NCBI RefSeq assembly: GCF_012933655.1
Contig: NZ_JABBJJ010000040.1
Location: 1 to 55,306, forward strand
Origin: Pyxidicoccus fallax
GTDB lineage: Bacteria > Myxococcota > Myxococcia > Myxococcales > Myxococcaceae
Direction of reading: 5' to 3'
Length of the DNA stretch: 55,306 bases
Shown here: one piece after another, positions 1 to 7,247 of the stretch
Layout of the letters: every line of letters starts with the position of its first letter
How positions within the stretch are numbered: position 1 is the first letter of the stretch
Made by a program: the position numbers and the translations under genes
Notes under the pieces: generated by a model
The model's database searches: none
Seen by the model: only the letters and a program-made list of their open reading frames with translations
Told to the model about the DNA's origin: nothing

Positions 1-2
1 CC

Positions 3-806
3 CCGGAGCCCACGCCCACGCCGTCCCAGCCGGGCATGGACAAGTTCGGCGTGACGCAGCTGTACCCGACGGTGGCCGGTGGTGAGGAGTGGTTCCTCGC
101 GGACAACCCCACGTCCGACAAGCGCTTCGACCCGCAGAAGCCCATCACCCGCAACGCGGACGGCTCCTGGAAGATGAAGAACAGCCAGGTGCGCATGTCC
201 GTCTTCACGTCCACCGGCTACAGCTCGTCCAGGATTCCCACGTACGACCGGGACGTCATGGCGAGCCGCGGCTACATGCAGGAGCCGAACGACTGGAAGA
301 ACGTGGAGATGACGGGCTTCGTGAAGCTCAACGCGGCGCAGGACGGCTCGGACAACTTCGACTGGTACGCGCGTGGCGGCAAGCACAACGACGACCACTC
401 GGGCTGCGAGGGCAGCAGCTACAAGGGCGCCCTGCACTACGACGGCCGCGCCCGCTGGCAGAAGGAGACGTGGCACGTCTCGTACAACCAGGCCGCCTAC
501 AAGCCGGCCACCTCGCCGCTCAAGGGCCGCTGGGTGGGCTTCAAGGCGGTGATGCGCAACACGACGAACAGCGGCAAGGAGGCCGTGCGCCTGGAGCTGT
601 ACGTCAACGAGAACGCCGACAAGGTGACCTGGAAGAAGGTCTACGACATGGTGGACGCCGGCTCTTGGGGCGGCGACGCCCAGCACTGCGGCGGCGCCGT
701 GGGTGCGATGCCGATTACCTGGGGCGGCCCCATCGCCACGTTCCGCTGGGACAACGCCAACGACGTGGACTTCAAGTGGCTGTCGGTGCGCGAAATCCAG
801 CCGTAG
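3..806 (+). CDS. Secreted carbohydrate-binding-like protein, 5' partial
   Basis: The reading frame is open to the left edge, and the codons before the first ATG (position 36) encode a Pro/Thr-rich stretch typical of a linker. The gene therefore starts outside the window and what is seen is a C-terminal domain of about 257 residues. The domain opens with a DKFGVTQLYPT segment and is rich in Trp, Tyr, Gly and Asn, with conserved-looking motifs DNFDWYARGGKH and GRWVGFKAVMRN and two or three isolated Cys. This resembles the jelly-roll/concanavalin-like domains that follow linkers in secreted polysaccharide-active enzymes. I infer glycan binding or lysis outside the cell. No catalytic residues can be named. 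It lies close to a glycan synthase operon, which fits but does not prove the role. Confidence 0.6.
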   Translation, partial: PEPTPTPSQPGMDKFGVTQLYPTVAGGEEWFLADNPTSDKRFDPQKPITRNADGSWKMKNSQVRMSVFTSTGYSSSRIPTYDRDVMASRGYMQEPNDWKNVEMTGFVKLNAAQDGSDNFDWYARGGKHNDDHSGCEGSSYKGALHYDGRARWQKETWHVSYNQAAYKPATSPLKGRWVGFKAVMRNTTNSGKEAVRLELYVNENADKVTWKKVYDMVDAGSWGGDAQHCGGAVGAMPITWGGPIATFRWDNANDVDFKWLSVREIQP

Positions 807-1081
807 TCCGGGCCTGAGCCGGAAGGTGCCCCCGTGTCACGCGGGGCCACCACCGTCCGGAAGCCAACGGGGGCGCGGGGGCCAGGGGCCTTCGCGCCCT
901 TCGTGTTTCCTGGAGGACGCGCGGCGCGTTGGCCAGTGGACGGCGACATTGTACCCGAGAGCAGGTGGCCTGGGGGGCAGACGGTTCCCAGCCTTCGAGC
1001 GCCGACGCGCCAGTCGCCGGCATCCGTCTGTCCGGGCGCGGCTCCCCGCCGGCCCGCCTCTCGTCCGAAGGGAAGACTTCC

Positions 1082-2695
1082 ATGCAGATTACTTTCCTGG
1101 GCCACGCCGGCTTCGTCGTGGAGACCGCGGGGGCCATCGTGGTGATGGACCCGTGGCTCTCCGAGCGGGGCGCTTTCGATTCGGCGTGGATGCAGCTCCC
1201 TCGCAACCACCACCTGGCTCCGCTGGTGCGCGAGAAGCTGGAGACCCCGGGCAAGGAGCGGTTTCTCTACATCAGCCACGAGCACAAGGACCACTTCGAC
1301 CCGGAGTTCCTCGCCACCGTGCAGCGGCGTGACTTCACGGTGCTGGTGCCGCGCTTCCAGCGCTCGGAGCTGCAGGACGTCTTCGCGAAGTACGGCTGCA
1401 AGCGCGTCATCGCCTGCGAGGACGGGCGCGAGGTGCCCATCAAGGGCGGCTACATCAAGCTCTTCGTGTCCGAGCAGGGCACCAACCGGGACTCCGCGGT
1501 GATGGTGCGCGGGGACAACCAGTGCTTCCTCAACCTCAACGACTGCAAGCTCCATGACCGCATGGTGCGCATCGTCTCGGAGGAGGGGCCCATCGACGTG
1601 TTCTCCGCGCAGTTCTCCGGGGCCATCTGGCACCCCACCTGCTACGAGTACGCGCCGGAGACGTACGCCTCCATCTCGCTGAAGAAGCGCGACAGCAAGT
1701 TCGAGGCGGTGGCGCGCGCGATGGAGGTGGTGCAGCCGAGGGCGTACATCGCCGCGGCGGGCCCGGCGTGCTTCCTGGACCCGGCCCAGTTCCACCTCAA
1801 CTTCGAGAAGGTGAACATCTTCCCCAACGCGACGCAGCTCTTCGCGTACCTGAAGCAGCGGATGCCGGAGGCCAGCACGCGCTACCTGGAGCCCATGCCC
1901 GGGGACGTGCTCGACGTGAAGTCGCTGGAGTACGCCTCCATGGTGGAAGAGCGCGTGACGCCGGAGAACTTCAAGGAGTACCTGGAGAAGTACGCGGCCA
2001 TGCAGGCGCACGTCTTCCGTGCGCGGCAGCGCAACCTGCTGCGCGCGGAGGTGGATGAGATTCACGAGCGGCTGCGGGTGGAGCTGCAGCGCAAGCTGGA
2101 CCTCCTGGACCTGCACGAGCGGGTGGGCATGCCGCTGTACGTGGAGCTGACCGAGCTGCCGGACCGGCTGCTGCGGGTGGACTTCAAGGGCCGGCGCGTG
2201 GACGTGGTGCCGGAGATTCGCGAGGCGGTGCGCTACACGATGAAGACGAGCGCGGCGGACATCGTGCGCGTGCTGGACCGGAAGCTGAACTGGGAGGACT
2301 TCCTGCTGTCCTTCCGCCTGCGGCTGAGCCGCAACCCGGACGTGTACGAGCCGGTGCTCCACGGCTTCCTGGGCGTGGAGATTGAGGACATCCGCGAGTT
2401 CTGCGAGGGCATCCGCGCCACGGAGGCGCAGCGCGAGCGCACGGTGGTGGAGGCGGGCGGGAAGAAGTTCTCCGTCCAGCGCTTCTGCCCGCACCAGGGC
2501 GCGGACATGTCCGAGGCCTGGGTGGAGGAGGGGCGTTATCTCGTGTGCCCGCGCCACCGCTGGCAGTTCGACCTGCAGGACGGCGGCCGCTGCACGATGA
2601 ACAACTCCTCGCTGTGCGCGGAGCAGGTGCCGGAGCGGCAGGAGAAGGAGAAGGCCGCCACGCCCGTGGCCGGCGAGCTCCAGCCACGGGTGTAG
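1082..2695 (+). CDS. MBL-fold hydrolase fused to a C-terminal Rieske [2Fe-2S] domain
   Basis: The product is 537 residues. Residues 1-250 are an UlaG-like metallo-beta-lactamase fold: FLGHAGF at 5-11, a first metal-site strand VMDPW, and the signature SHEHKDHFD at 65-73 with His66, His68, Asp70 and His71. The C-terminus carries a complete Rieske motif: Cys469-Pro-His471 and Cys489-Pro-Arg-His492. The middle (about 280-450) is helical and unassigned. The same two domains occur, in the opposite order, in CMP-N-acetylneuraminate hydroxylase, so an oxygenase or hydroxylase role is plausible, but the substrate is unknown. The ATG at 1082 follows GAAGGGAAGAC and begins the conserved fold, so longer upstream starts are rejected. 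A strong hairpin follows the stop. Confidence 0.85.
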   Translation: MQITFLGHAGFVVETAGAIVVMDPWLSERGAFDSAWMQLPRNHHLAPLVREKLETPGKERFLYISHEHKDHFDPEFLATVQRRDFTVLVPRFQRSELQDVFAKYGCKRVIACEDGREVPIKGGYIKLFVSEQGTNRDSAVMVRGDNQCFLNLNDCKLHDRMVRIVSEEGPIDVFSAQFSGAIWHPTCYEYAPETYASISLKKRDSKFEAVARAMEVVQPRAYIAAAGPACFLDPAQFHLNFEKVNIFPNATQLFAYLKQRMPEASTRYLEPMPGDVLDVKSLEYASMVEERVTPENFKEYLEKYAAMQAHVFRARQRNLLRAEVDEIHERLRVELQRKLDLLDLHERVGMPLYVELTELPDRLLRVDFKGRRVDVVPEIREAVRYTMKTSAADIVRVLDRKLNWEDFLLSFRLRLSRNPDVYEPVLHGFLGVEIEDIREFCEGIRATEAQRERTVVEAGGKKFSVQRFCPHQGADMSEAWVEEGRYLVCPRHRWQFDLQDGGRCTMNNSSLCAEQVPERQEKEKAATPVAGELQPRV

Positions 2696-2705
2696 GCCGG
2701 AATGA

Positions 2706-2739
2706 CCGGGAGCCGGAGGGCAGGGTGCCCGGCTCCCGG
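2706..2739. terminator. Bidirectional hairpin between convergent genes
   Basis: An 11-bp perfect stem, CCGGGAGCCGG at 2706-2716 and CCGGCTCCCGG at 2729-2739, has a 12-nt loop. It sits exactly between the convergent stops at 2695 and 2753. There is no T-tract, so it is terminator-like by position and stem strength only. Confidence 0.6.
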
Positions 2740-2752
2740 GGCAGGGCGCGGC

Positions 2753-3457
2753 TCAGGGCAGGGGACCGTAGAACTGAAGGGCCAGCCGCACGTTGTCCGA
2801 GCGCAGCCCCACGGGCCCGTTCATGGCGAGCGCCTCTTCGGGCAGGTCGCCTTCCCAGACCAGTTCGCCATCCGCCCAGACGCGCAGCGTGCCGCCGTCG
2901 AGCGCGGCGCGCAGCGTGTGCGAGGTTCCGGGCGCCGGTGCACCCACGCGGACCTGGCGGGCCGGGCGCACGGTGGTGTAGCCCCGGTTGCCGCACTCGC
3001 CGCTCGTGTGCTGTCCCGGGTTGCGCTTGTAGTTGACGACGATGCCCGGCTTCGGCGCGAGCCGCCACATCACGTAGACGAGGTTGCAGCCGTCGAGCGC
3101 GCGCAGCTTGAGGCCCACCTGCTGGCGCTGCTCACCGGACGCGAGCGCGACCTGCTGGTGCGTGGAGCCCAGCACCGTGAAGCGCAGCTCCGCGGCGGCG
3201 GCGCTCGTCCCGGGAACCACCGCGCGCATGCGAGGCCCCTCGACGGTGAGCTGCCCGTCAGGCCCGGGACGCAGCTCACCCTGGGTGACCTCCAACCGGG
3301 ACAGCGCCACGCGCGACAGGCCCCGCGCCGGTGCCTTGCGTCCGCCGACGGGCTCTCGGTCCAGGTCGCGTGTCGGGGCCAGGCCGCACAACCCCAGCAG
3401 TCCGACCACGGCGACACAGGCCGCGAGCACGTGCCGCGCGGCCCCTCGTGGTGTCAC
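2753..3457 (-). CDS. Small exported protein, last gene of the glycan-export operon
   Basis: The product is 234 residues with an N-terminal hydrophobic segment (about residues 8-28, LAACVAVVGLLGLCGLAP), so it is exported or membrane-anchored. The rest is a predicted beta-sandwich: ELRFTVLG, VGLKLRALDGCNLVYVMWRL, then LRVWADGELVWEGDLP and GPVGLRSDNVRLALQFYG near the end. The closing GLRSDN..LQFYG pattern is that of concanavalin-like lectin or laminin-G-type domains. The GTG start at 3457 overlaps the TGA of the upstream outer-membrane gene by 4 bp, so it is translationally coupled. I infer a periplasmic or surface glycan-binding accessory. No enzyme motif is visible. Confidence 0.65.
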   Translation of the reverse strand: MTPRGAARHVLAACVAVVGLLGLCGLAPTRDLDREPVGGRKAPARGLSRVALSRLEVTQGELRPGPDGQLTVEGPRMRAVVPGTSAAAAELRFTVLGSTHQQVALASGEQRQQVGLKLRALDGCNLVYVMWRLAPKPGIVVNYKRNPGQHTSGECGNRGYTTVRPARQVRVGAPAPGTSHTLRAALDGGTLRVWADGELVWEGDLPEEALAMNGPVGLRSDNVRLALQFYGPLP

Positions 3458-4590
3458 GGCGTCGCGGCTCCCAGGAACGTGTTGAGCGAATCCACATGCG
3501 CGCGCAGGTACGCCTGCTCCGCGCGCAGCCGGGTCAGCTCCAGCAGCAGGTAGTCACGGAACCGGCGAATCTCCCGCGTCTGCAGCGCCTCCACCTCGCG
3601 CAGCTGCCCCTCCAGGTCCGTCACCAGGGTGGACACCTCGCGCAGGCGGCCCTCCTCGGTGCGCTGGAGCGCGCGCAGCTCGGCCACCAGCTCGCTGATG
3701 CGCTGGGGAACGCCCACCACCTCTTCCACCATCGCGCGGCGCCGGCCCTCGCGCGCCCGCGCGTTGGCGGAGCCCTGCCACAGGTGCCCCAGGTTGTAGC
3801 TGAGCGTGAGCTGCCCGAAGAGCGGCAGTTCCTGGTCCACGTCAATGAGCTTGTCGTATCCACCCCGCAGGCTCAGCCGCCACGCCCGCGCGCGGCGCAG
3901 GCCTCCGGCGTACGACTCCACCGCGTCATCCGCGGCGCGCAGCTCCTCCATCATCGCGTCGAGCCGCTGCCCCTCGGGGAACCGCGGCCTCGCCGCCAGC
4001 CGCTCCCGCGCGAGCGCCGTGTTCGTGGCCAGGGCGCGCAGGTTGTCCAGCCGCACCTGAACCGCGTTGAGTTCCTCCAGCGTGGTCCGCCCCTCGCGCA
4101 GGTCATTGCGCAGTGCCGTGACGAGCTCCTCGGCGCGGGGCAGGGCGTCCCGCAGCACCCGGGCGCGGGCCTCCAGCGCGGCCTCCTCGCCCAGCCCGTT
4201 GCCCTGTCTCACCGCGGCCTCGAGCGTGGAGATGACGCGCTGGCGGCGGCACTCGGCCTCCGCGCGCTTGCGCAGCGTGCGGCCCCGGTACAGTCCCACG
4301 AAGTCGTAGGCCACGCCGGCGGTCACCCGGGGCGTCGGCTCGCCCAGCGGAATGGCGTTGGGGTCTCCCCCTGCGTCTCCCGCGTTCACCACGCCGAAGC
4401 TGGCGAACACGTCCGGGGCCAGCTCCAGCTCCGCCTCCGCGTCCGCCACGCCTCGCACGAAGTCACAGTAACCGCTGGCCCGGTCCTCCACCTGGGGCGG
4501 CACGGCCGCCTCCGTCGCAGGCACCTGCTGCGCCAGGGCGGCCGGCGCCGCCAGGAACAGCAGCGCGCCGCGAGTGAGGATCTTCCGCAT
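3454..4590 (-). CDS. TolC-like outer-membrane efflux/export factor
   Basis: The product is 378 residues with a clear signal peptide (MRKILTRGALLFLAAPAALA) followed by long, Leu/Ala/Arg/Glu-rich heptad helices. The segments around residues 100-200 and 265-370 are alternating coiled coils separated by a beta-rich stretch (SLRGGYDKLIDVDQELPLFGQLTLSYNLGHL), the TolC pattern of repeated helical hairpins plus barrel strands. It is slightly short for the family (usually 420-480). The ATG at 4590 begins the signal peptide; a longer in-frame extension upstream has no coding character. It lies 32 bp after the HlyD-like gene. I infer the outer-membrane channel of a polysaccharide exporter spanning the envelope. 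Confidence 0.75.
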   Translation of the reverse strand: MRKILTRGALLFLAAPAALAQQVPATEAAVPPQVEDRASGYCDFVRGVADAEAELELAPDVFASFGVVNAGDAGGDPNAIPLGEPTPRVTAGVAYDFVGLYRGRTLRKRAEAECRRQRVISTLEAAVRQGNGLGEEAALEARARVLRDALPRAEELVTALRNDLREGRTTLEELNAVQVRLDNLRALATNTALARERLAARPRFPEGQRLDAMMEELRAADDAVESYAGGLRRARAWRLSLRGGYDKLIDVDQELPLFGQLTLSYNLGHLWQGSANARAREGRRRAMVEEVVGVPQRISELVAELRALQRTEEGRLREVSTLVTDLEGQLREVEALQTREIRRFRDYLLLELTRLRAEQAYLRAHVDSLNTFLGAATP

Positions 4591-4622
4591 AAACCGTCTC
4601 CACCTCCAGAGGAGCGGATGTC

Positions 4623-5723
4623 TTACAGCAGCATCGGCGGTCTGCTCAGGTGAAGCAGGTCCTCGCGTGCCGAGGCGTCGTCCGTGAGTTGGATCTCCAC
4701 CATTAAGCCGCGGAGCATGTACTGGCGGATGGGGTGCTTGATGGACACCTCGCCCTCCAGCGCGTTGCCCACCACGCCCACCTCGTGGCACCAGAACAGC
4801 TTCGCGGTGCAGGCGTACAGCGGCGTGCCCACCTCGGCGTTCTTCAGGTTCTCATAGGGGACGAAGGCCACCGTCAGGTTCTTCTCGATGGCCCGCAGGT
4901 ACGGCGACGCGCGCAGCGAGGCAATCAGCATGTCGTAGCGCTGGGCCACCTCGTCCAGCGCCTTCAGGTCCTCCCGCAGGCTCTTGAGGGTGGCCTCCGC
5001 GCGCGCCATCTCCAGCACCGAGTGCGTGTGCTCGCGCTCCAGCAGCAGCACGTCGGTGGTCATCCCGTCCGGCGTGGTGTCCTTGCCCAGCCCCTTCTGC
5101 ACCGCCGCCAGGCCGAGGCTCTCCCGCTGGAGCGACTCCAGCCGCGTCTCCAGGTCCACCGAGGTCTGCGCCAGCGACAGGTTGCTCTGCGCCAGCTGCG
5201 CCAGGTGGTGGTTGATGGTGAGCTTGTCCTCCTGCTCCAGCAGGCGCGCGCCGTACAGCGCGTCCGTGCGCACGCGCGTCAGGCCGGAGAAGGCGCGGTT
5301 GGACTGGACGATTTCCTCCCGGGCCTCGAGGTACTCGCGCTGCAGCGACGCCAGCCGCCGGGCCACCTTGTCACGCGAGGTCTTCTCCCCGGCCAGCGCC
5401 ACCTGGAAGCGCTGCTGGAAGGAGCGCTCGGCGGCGATGATGCGCTCGGCGTCCGCCATGCGGTTCTCCACCGTGCGGCGCTCCGCGAGCACGTGGTCCC
5501 TCGCGGACGTCTGTGCCGCCACCTGGGTGTTGAGGGTGAGGATCTCCGGGTCCGTGGGCGACACCACCGTGGGCGACACCCAGCCGCGGCTCACCATGAA
5601 GAAGCCCTGCACGGTGAGGAAGGAGATGAGGCCGAGGAGAATCAACGCCAGCAGCACCGAGCCCATGAACTTGTAGGCCGATACGAGGATGGAGTTGACC
5701 TTGTTGGCGACGCGTTGATTCAT
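4623..5723 (-). CDS. HlyD/Alg44-like membrane-fusion adapter
   Basis: The product is 366 residues. A single N-terminal membrane helix lies at about residues 18-45 (FMGSVLLALILLGLISFLTVQGFF). A long periplasmic coiled coil follows (about 60-265, many Glu/Arg/Leu heptads). The C-terminal beta domain contains FVPYENLKNAEVGTPLYAC, then EVGVVGNALEGEV and MLRGLMVEIQL, as in membrane-fusion proteins that clamp an inner-membrane synthase to an outer-membrane factor. No PilZ domain is seen, unlike Alg44. The ATG overlaps the stop of the glycosyltransferase gene (ATGA), so the two are coupled and probably made in fixed ratio. The likely role is a periplasmic bridge for glycan export. Confidence 0.75.
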   Translation of the reverse strand: MNQRVANKVNSILVSAYKFMGSVLLALILLGLISFLTVQGFFMVSRGWVSPTVVSPTDPEILTLNTQVAAQTSARDHVLAERRTVENRMADAERIIAAERSFQQRFQVALAGEKTSRDKVARRLASLQREYLEAREEIVQSNRAFSGLTRVRTDALYGARLLEQEDKLTINHHLAQLAQSNLSLAQTSVDLETRLESLQRESLGLAAVQKGLGKDTTPDGMTTDVLLLEREHTHSVLEMARAEATLKSLREDLKALDEVAQRYDMLIASLRASPYLRAIEKNLTVAFVPYENLKNAEVGTPLYACTAKLFWCHEVGVVGNALEGEVSIKHPIRQYMLRGLMVEIQLTDDASAREDLLHLSRPPMLL

Positions 5724-6973
5724 GGATGAGAGCCCTCACCAGCATGGGTGGGAGGAAGGTCGCCGCCGTTGCCCGCGGGAGACTCGGCGGGGGCCGCGCT
5801 GGGGCTGCCGCGGGTCTCCCAGCTTCCGGAGTCCAGCGTCAGCAGCGCGAGCGGCGTGAAGAGTGCGTACGTCACCGGCATCAGCAGCGCCATGGGAAGG
5901 AAGCTGGCGCCATGCACCTTGCGGTCCTCCGGCAGGTGCCGCGTCTCGTAGCGGTAGACGATGCCCAGCAGGCCGATGACGAGGAAGTGGAAGGCAAGGA
6001 TGTCCCAGAACTCACCGTTGAGCACGTTGTGGACGATGACCACCGGATACGAGAGCAACAGCGCGAGCTGGGACACGTAGTGGACAGTCACCACCGGGTG
6101 CAGCCGCCATGCATGGGACAGGCCGCCCAGGAGGTCCACCAGGTTGGAGCGCCGCCACCGCAGCTGCTGCGAGAAGTAGCCGGCCAGCGTCGCGGGCGCG
6201 GCGGTGAAGCAGAAGGCGTCCAGCGTGTAGACCGTCTCATAGTTGTGCTTGACGATCTGCCGCGTGAGGAAGCGGTCCTCGCCGTACTTGATGGGCACGC
6301 CGGCGATGTTGCGCGCCTCGAGGATGGGCTCCAGCTCCAGCAGCACGTGGCGGCGGTACGCGGTGAGGCAGCCCGACAGACACATCACCTGCCGGAAGCT
6401 GCGCTCCAGGTCCTTCAGCCACTCCTGGGCGAAGTGGAACTTGATTTCAATCATCCGCGTCATCCAGTTCTGATGACGGTTCGTCACGTACGTGCGGCCA
6501 CCCACCGCGGCGATGCGCGGGTGGGTGAAGCGGCGCACGAGCTGGCGGACCGCGGACTTGTCGACGATGACGTCCGAGTCCACCGACACGATGATTTCCG
6601 CGTCGACGGCGGCCTTCACCCCGCGGTTGATGCCCTTGCGCTTGCCCATGTTCTCCGGGTTGCGCATCACCAGCACGTTGGGGTGGCCCTCGGCCGCCTT
6701 CAGCGCCCAGGCGTAGCTGTCATCCTTGGAGCAGTCGTCCACCACGACGATCTGCAGCAGGTGGGCCGGGTAGTCCTGCTCCAGGAGGCTGCGGACGGCA
6801 TGGAAGATGCCCTTCCCCTCGTTGAACAGGGGGATGACGATGGCCACCCGCGGCAGGTACGTGTCGTCCACCCGGTCGAATTGCCGTCCCCGCAGGCGCC
6901 TCATGAAGGGCCCGAGGATGTAACGGTTCATCAGGACCACGATGAACAGCAGATGAATGGGAAAGAGCTCCAT
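5720..6973 (-). CDS. Processive family-2 glycosyltransferase (hyaluronan/chitin synthase-like)
   Basis: The product is 417 residues. One N-terminal membrane helix is followed by a GT-A domain with all processive-synthase motifs: VVVDD (Asp79/80), DSD (132-134), GED (231-233, catalytic base) and QQLRW (269-273, polymer-binding). Three to four C-terminal membrane helices follow (about 290-385). The motif set GKRKGINRG...SVDSD...CLSGCLTAYRR...GEDRFLTRQ...QQLRWRRSN matches NodC/HAS/chitin-synthase-like enzymes, which polymerise UDP-sugars at the inner face of the membrane and extrude the chain. The ATG at 6973 is chosen because it starts the first membrane helix. It is the first gene of a four-gene minus-strand operon and is divergent from a copper-radical oxidase. 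The polymer made cannot be told from sequence. Confidence 0.88.
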   Translation of the reverse strand: MELFPIHLLFIVVLMNRYILGPFMRRLRGRQFDRVDDTYLPRVAIVIPLFNEGKGIFHAVRSLLEQDYPAHLLQIVVVDDCSKDDSYAWALKAAEGHPNVLVMRNPENMGKRKGINRGVKAAVDAEIIVSVDSDVIVDKSAVRQLVRRFTHPRIAAVGGRTYVTNRHQNWMTRMIEIKFHFAQEWLKDLERSFRQVMCLSGCLTAYRRHVLLELEPILEARNIAGVPIKYGEDRFLTRQIVKHNYETVYTLDAFCFTAAPATLAGYFSQQLRWRRSNLVDLLGGLSHAWRLHPVVTVHYVSQLALLLSYPVVIVHNVLNGEFWDILAFHFLVIGLLGIVYRYETRHLPEDRKVHGASFLPMALLMPVTYALFTPLALLTLDSGSWETRGSPSAAPAESPAGNGGDLPPTHAGEGSHP

Positions 6974-7247
6974 CAGTTCCCGCTCCCCGTCACGCCGATG
7001 TGCTCCTTCTCCACGAAAGCGCGCACGCCCTCGCTGCCCCCAGTCTGAGCGTCCGGAAGGTTGGCGGCACTTCCGCCGCGGCCAACTGTCCATCCGTACA
7101 GGCGGAGTGATGGACATCCACCACGACATCCGCACGTGACACGTCCACTACCCGGCATTGCTTGCGACTGACGACCTGGATGACGGGGGCGGGAAGCCCC
7201 CTCAGGTTCCGCCCTCGGAGTTCGGGGTGGCGCCGCCGGGGGGAGCC

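Noticed and set aside
641..2557. Long minus-strand frame opposite the MBL-Rieske gene
   Set aside because: Its composition is His/Arg/Leu-rich, a typical shadow of GC-rich coding DNA, and it has no domain.
3454..6973. ABC-type (type I secretion) exporter
   Set aside because: The HlyD-like and TolC-like genes suggested it, but there is no ABC ATPase. The coupled inner-membrane partner is a processive glycosyltransferase, so synthase-dependent export fits better.
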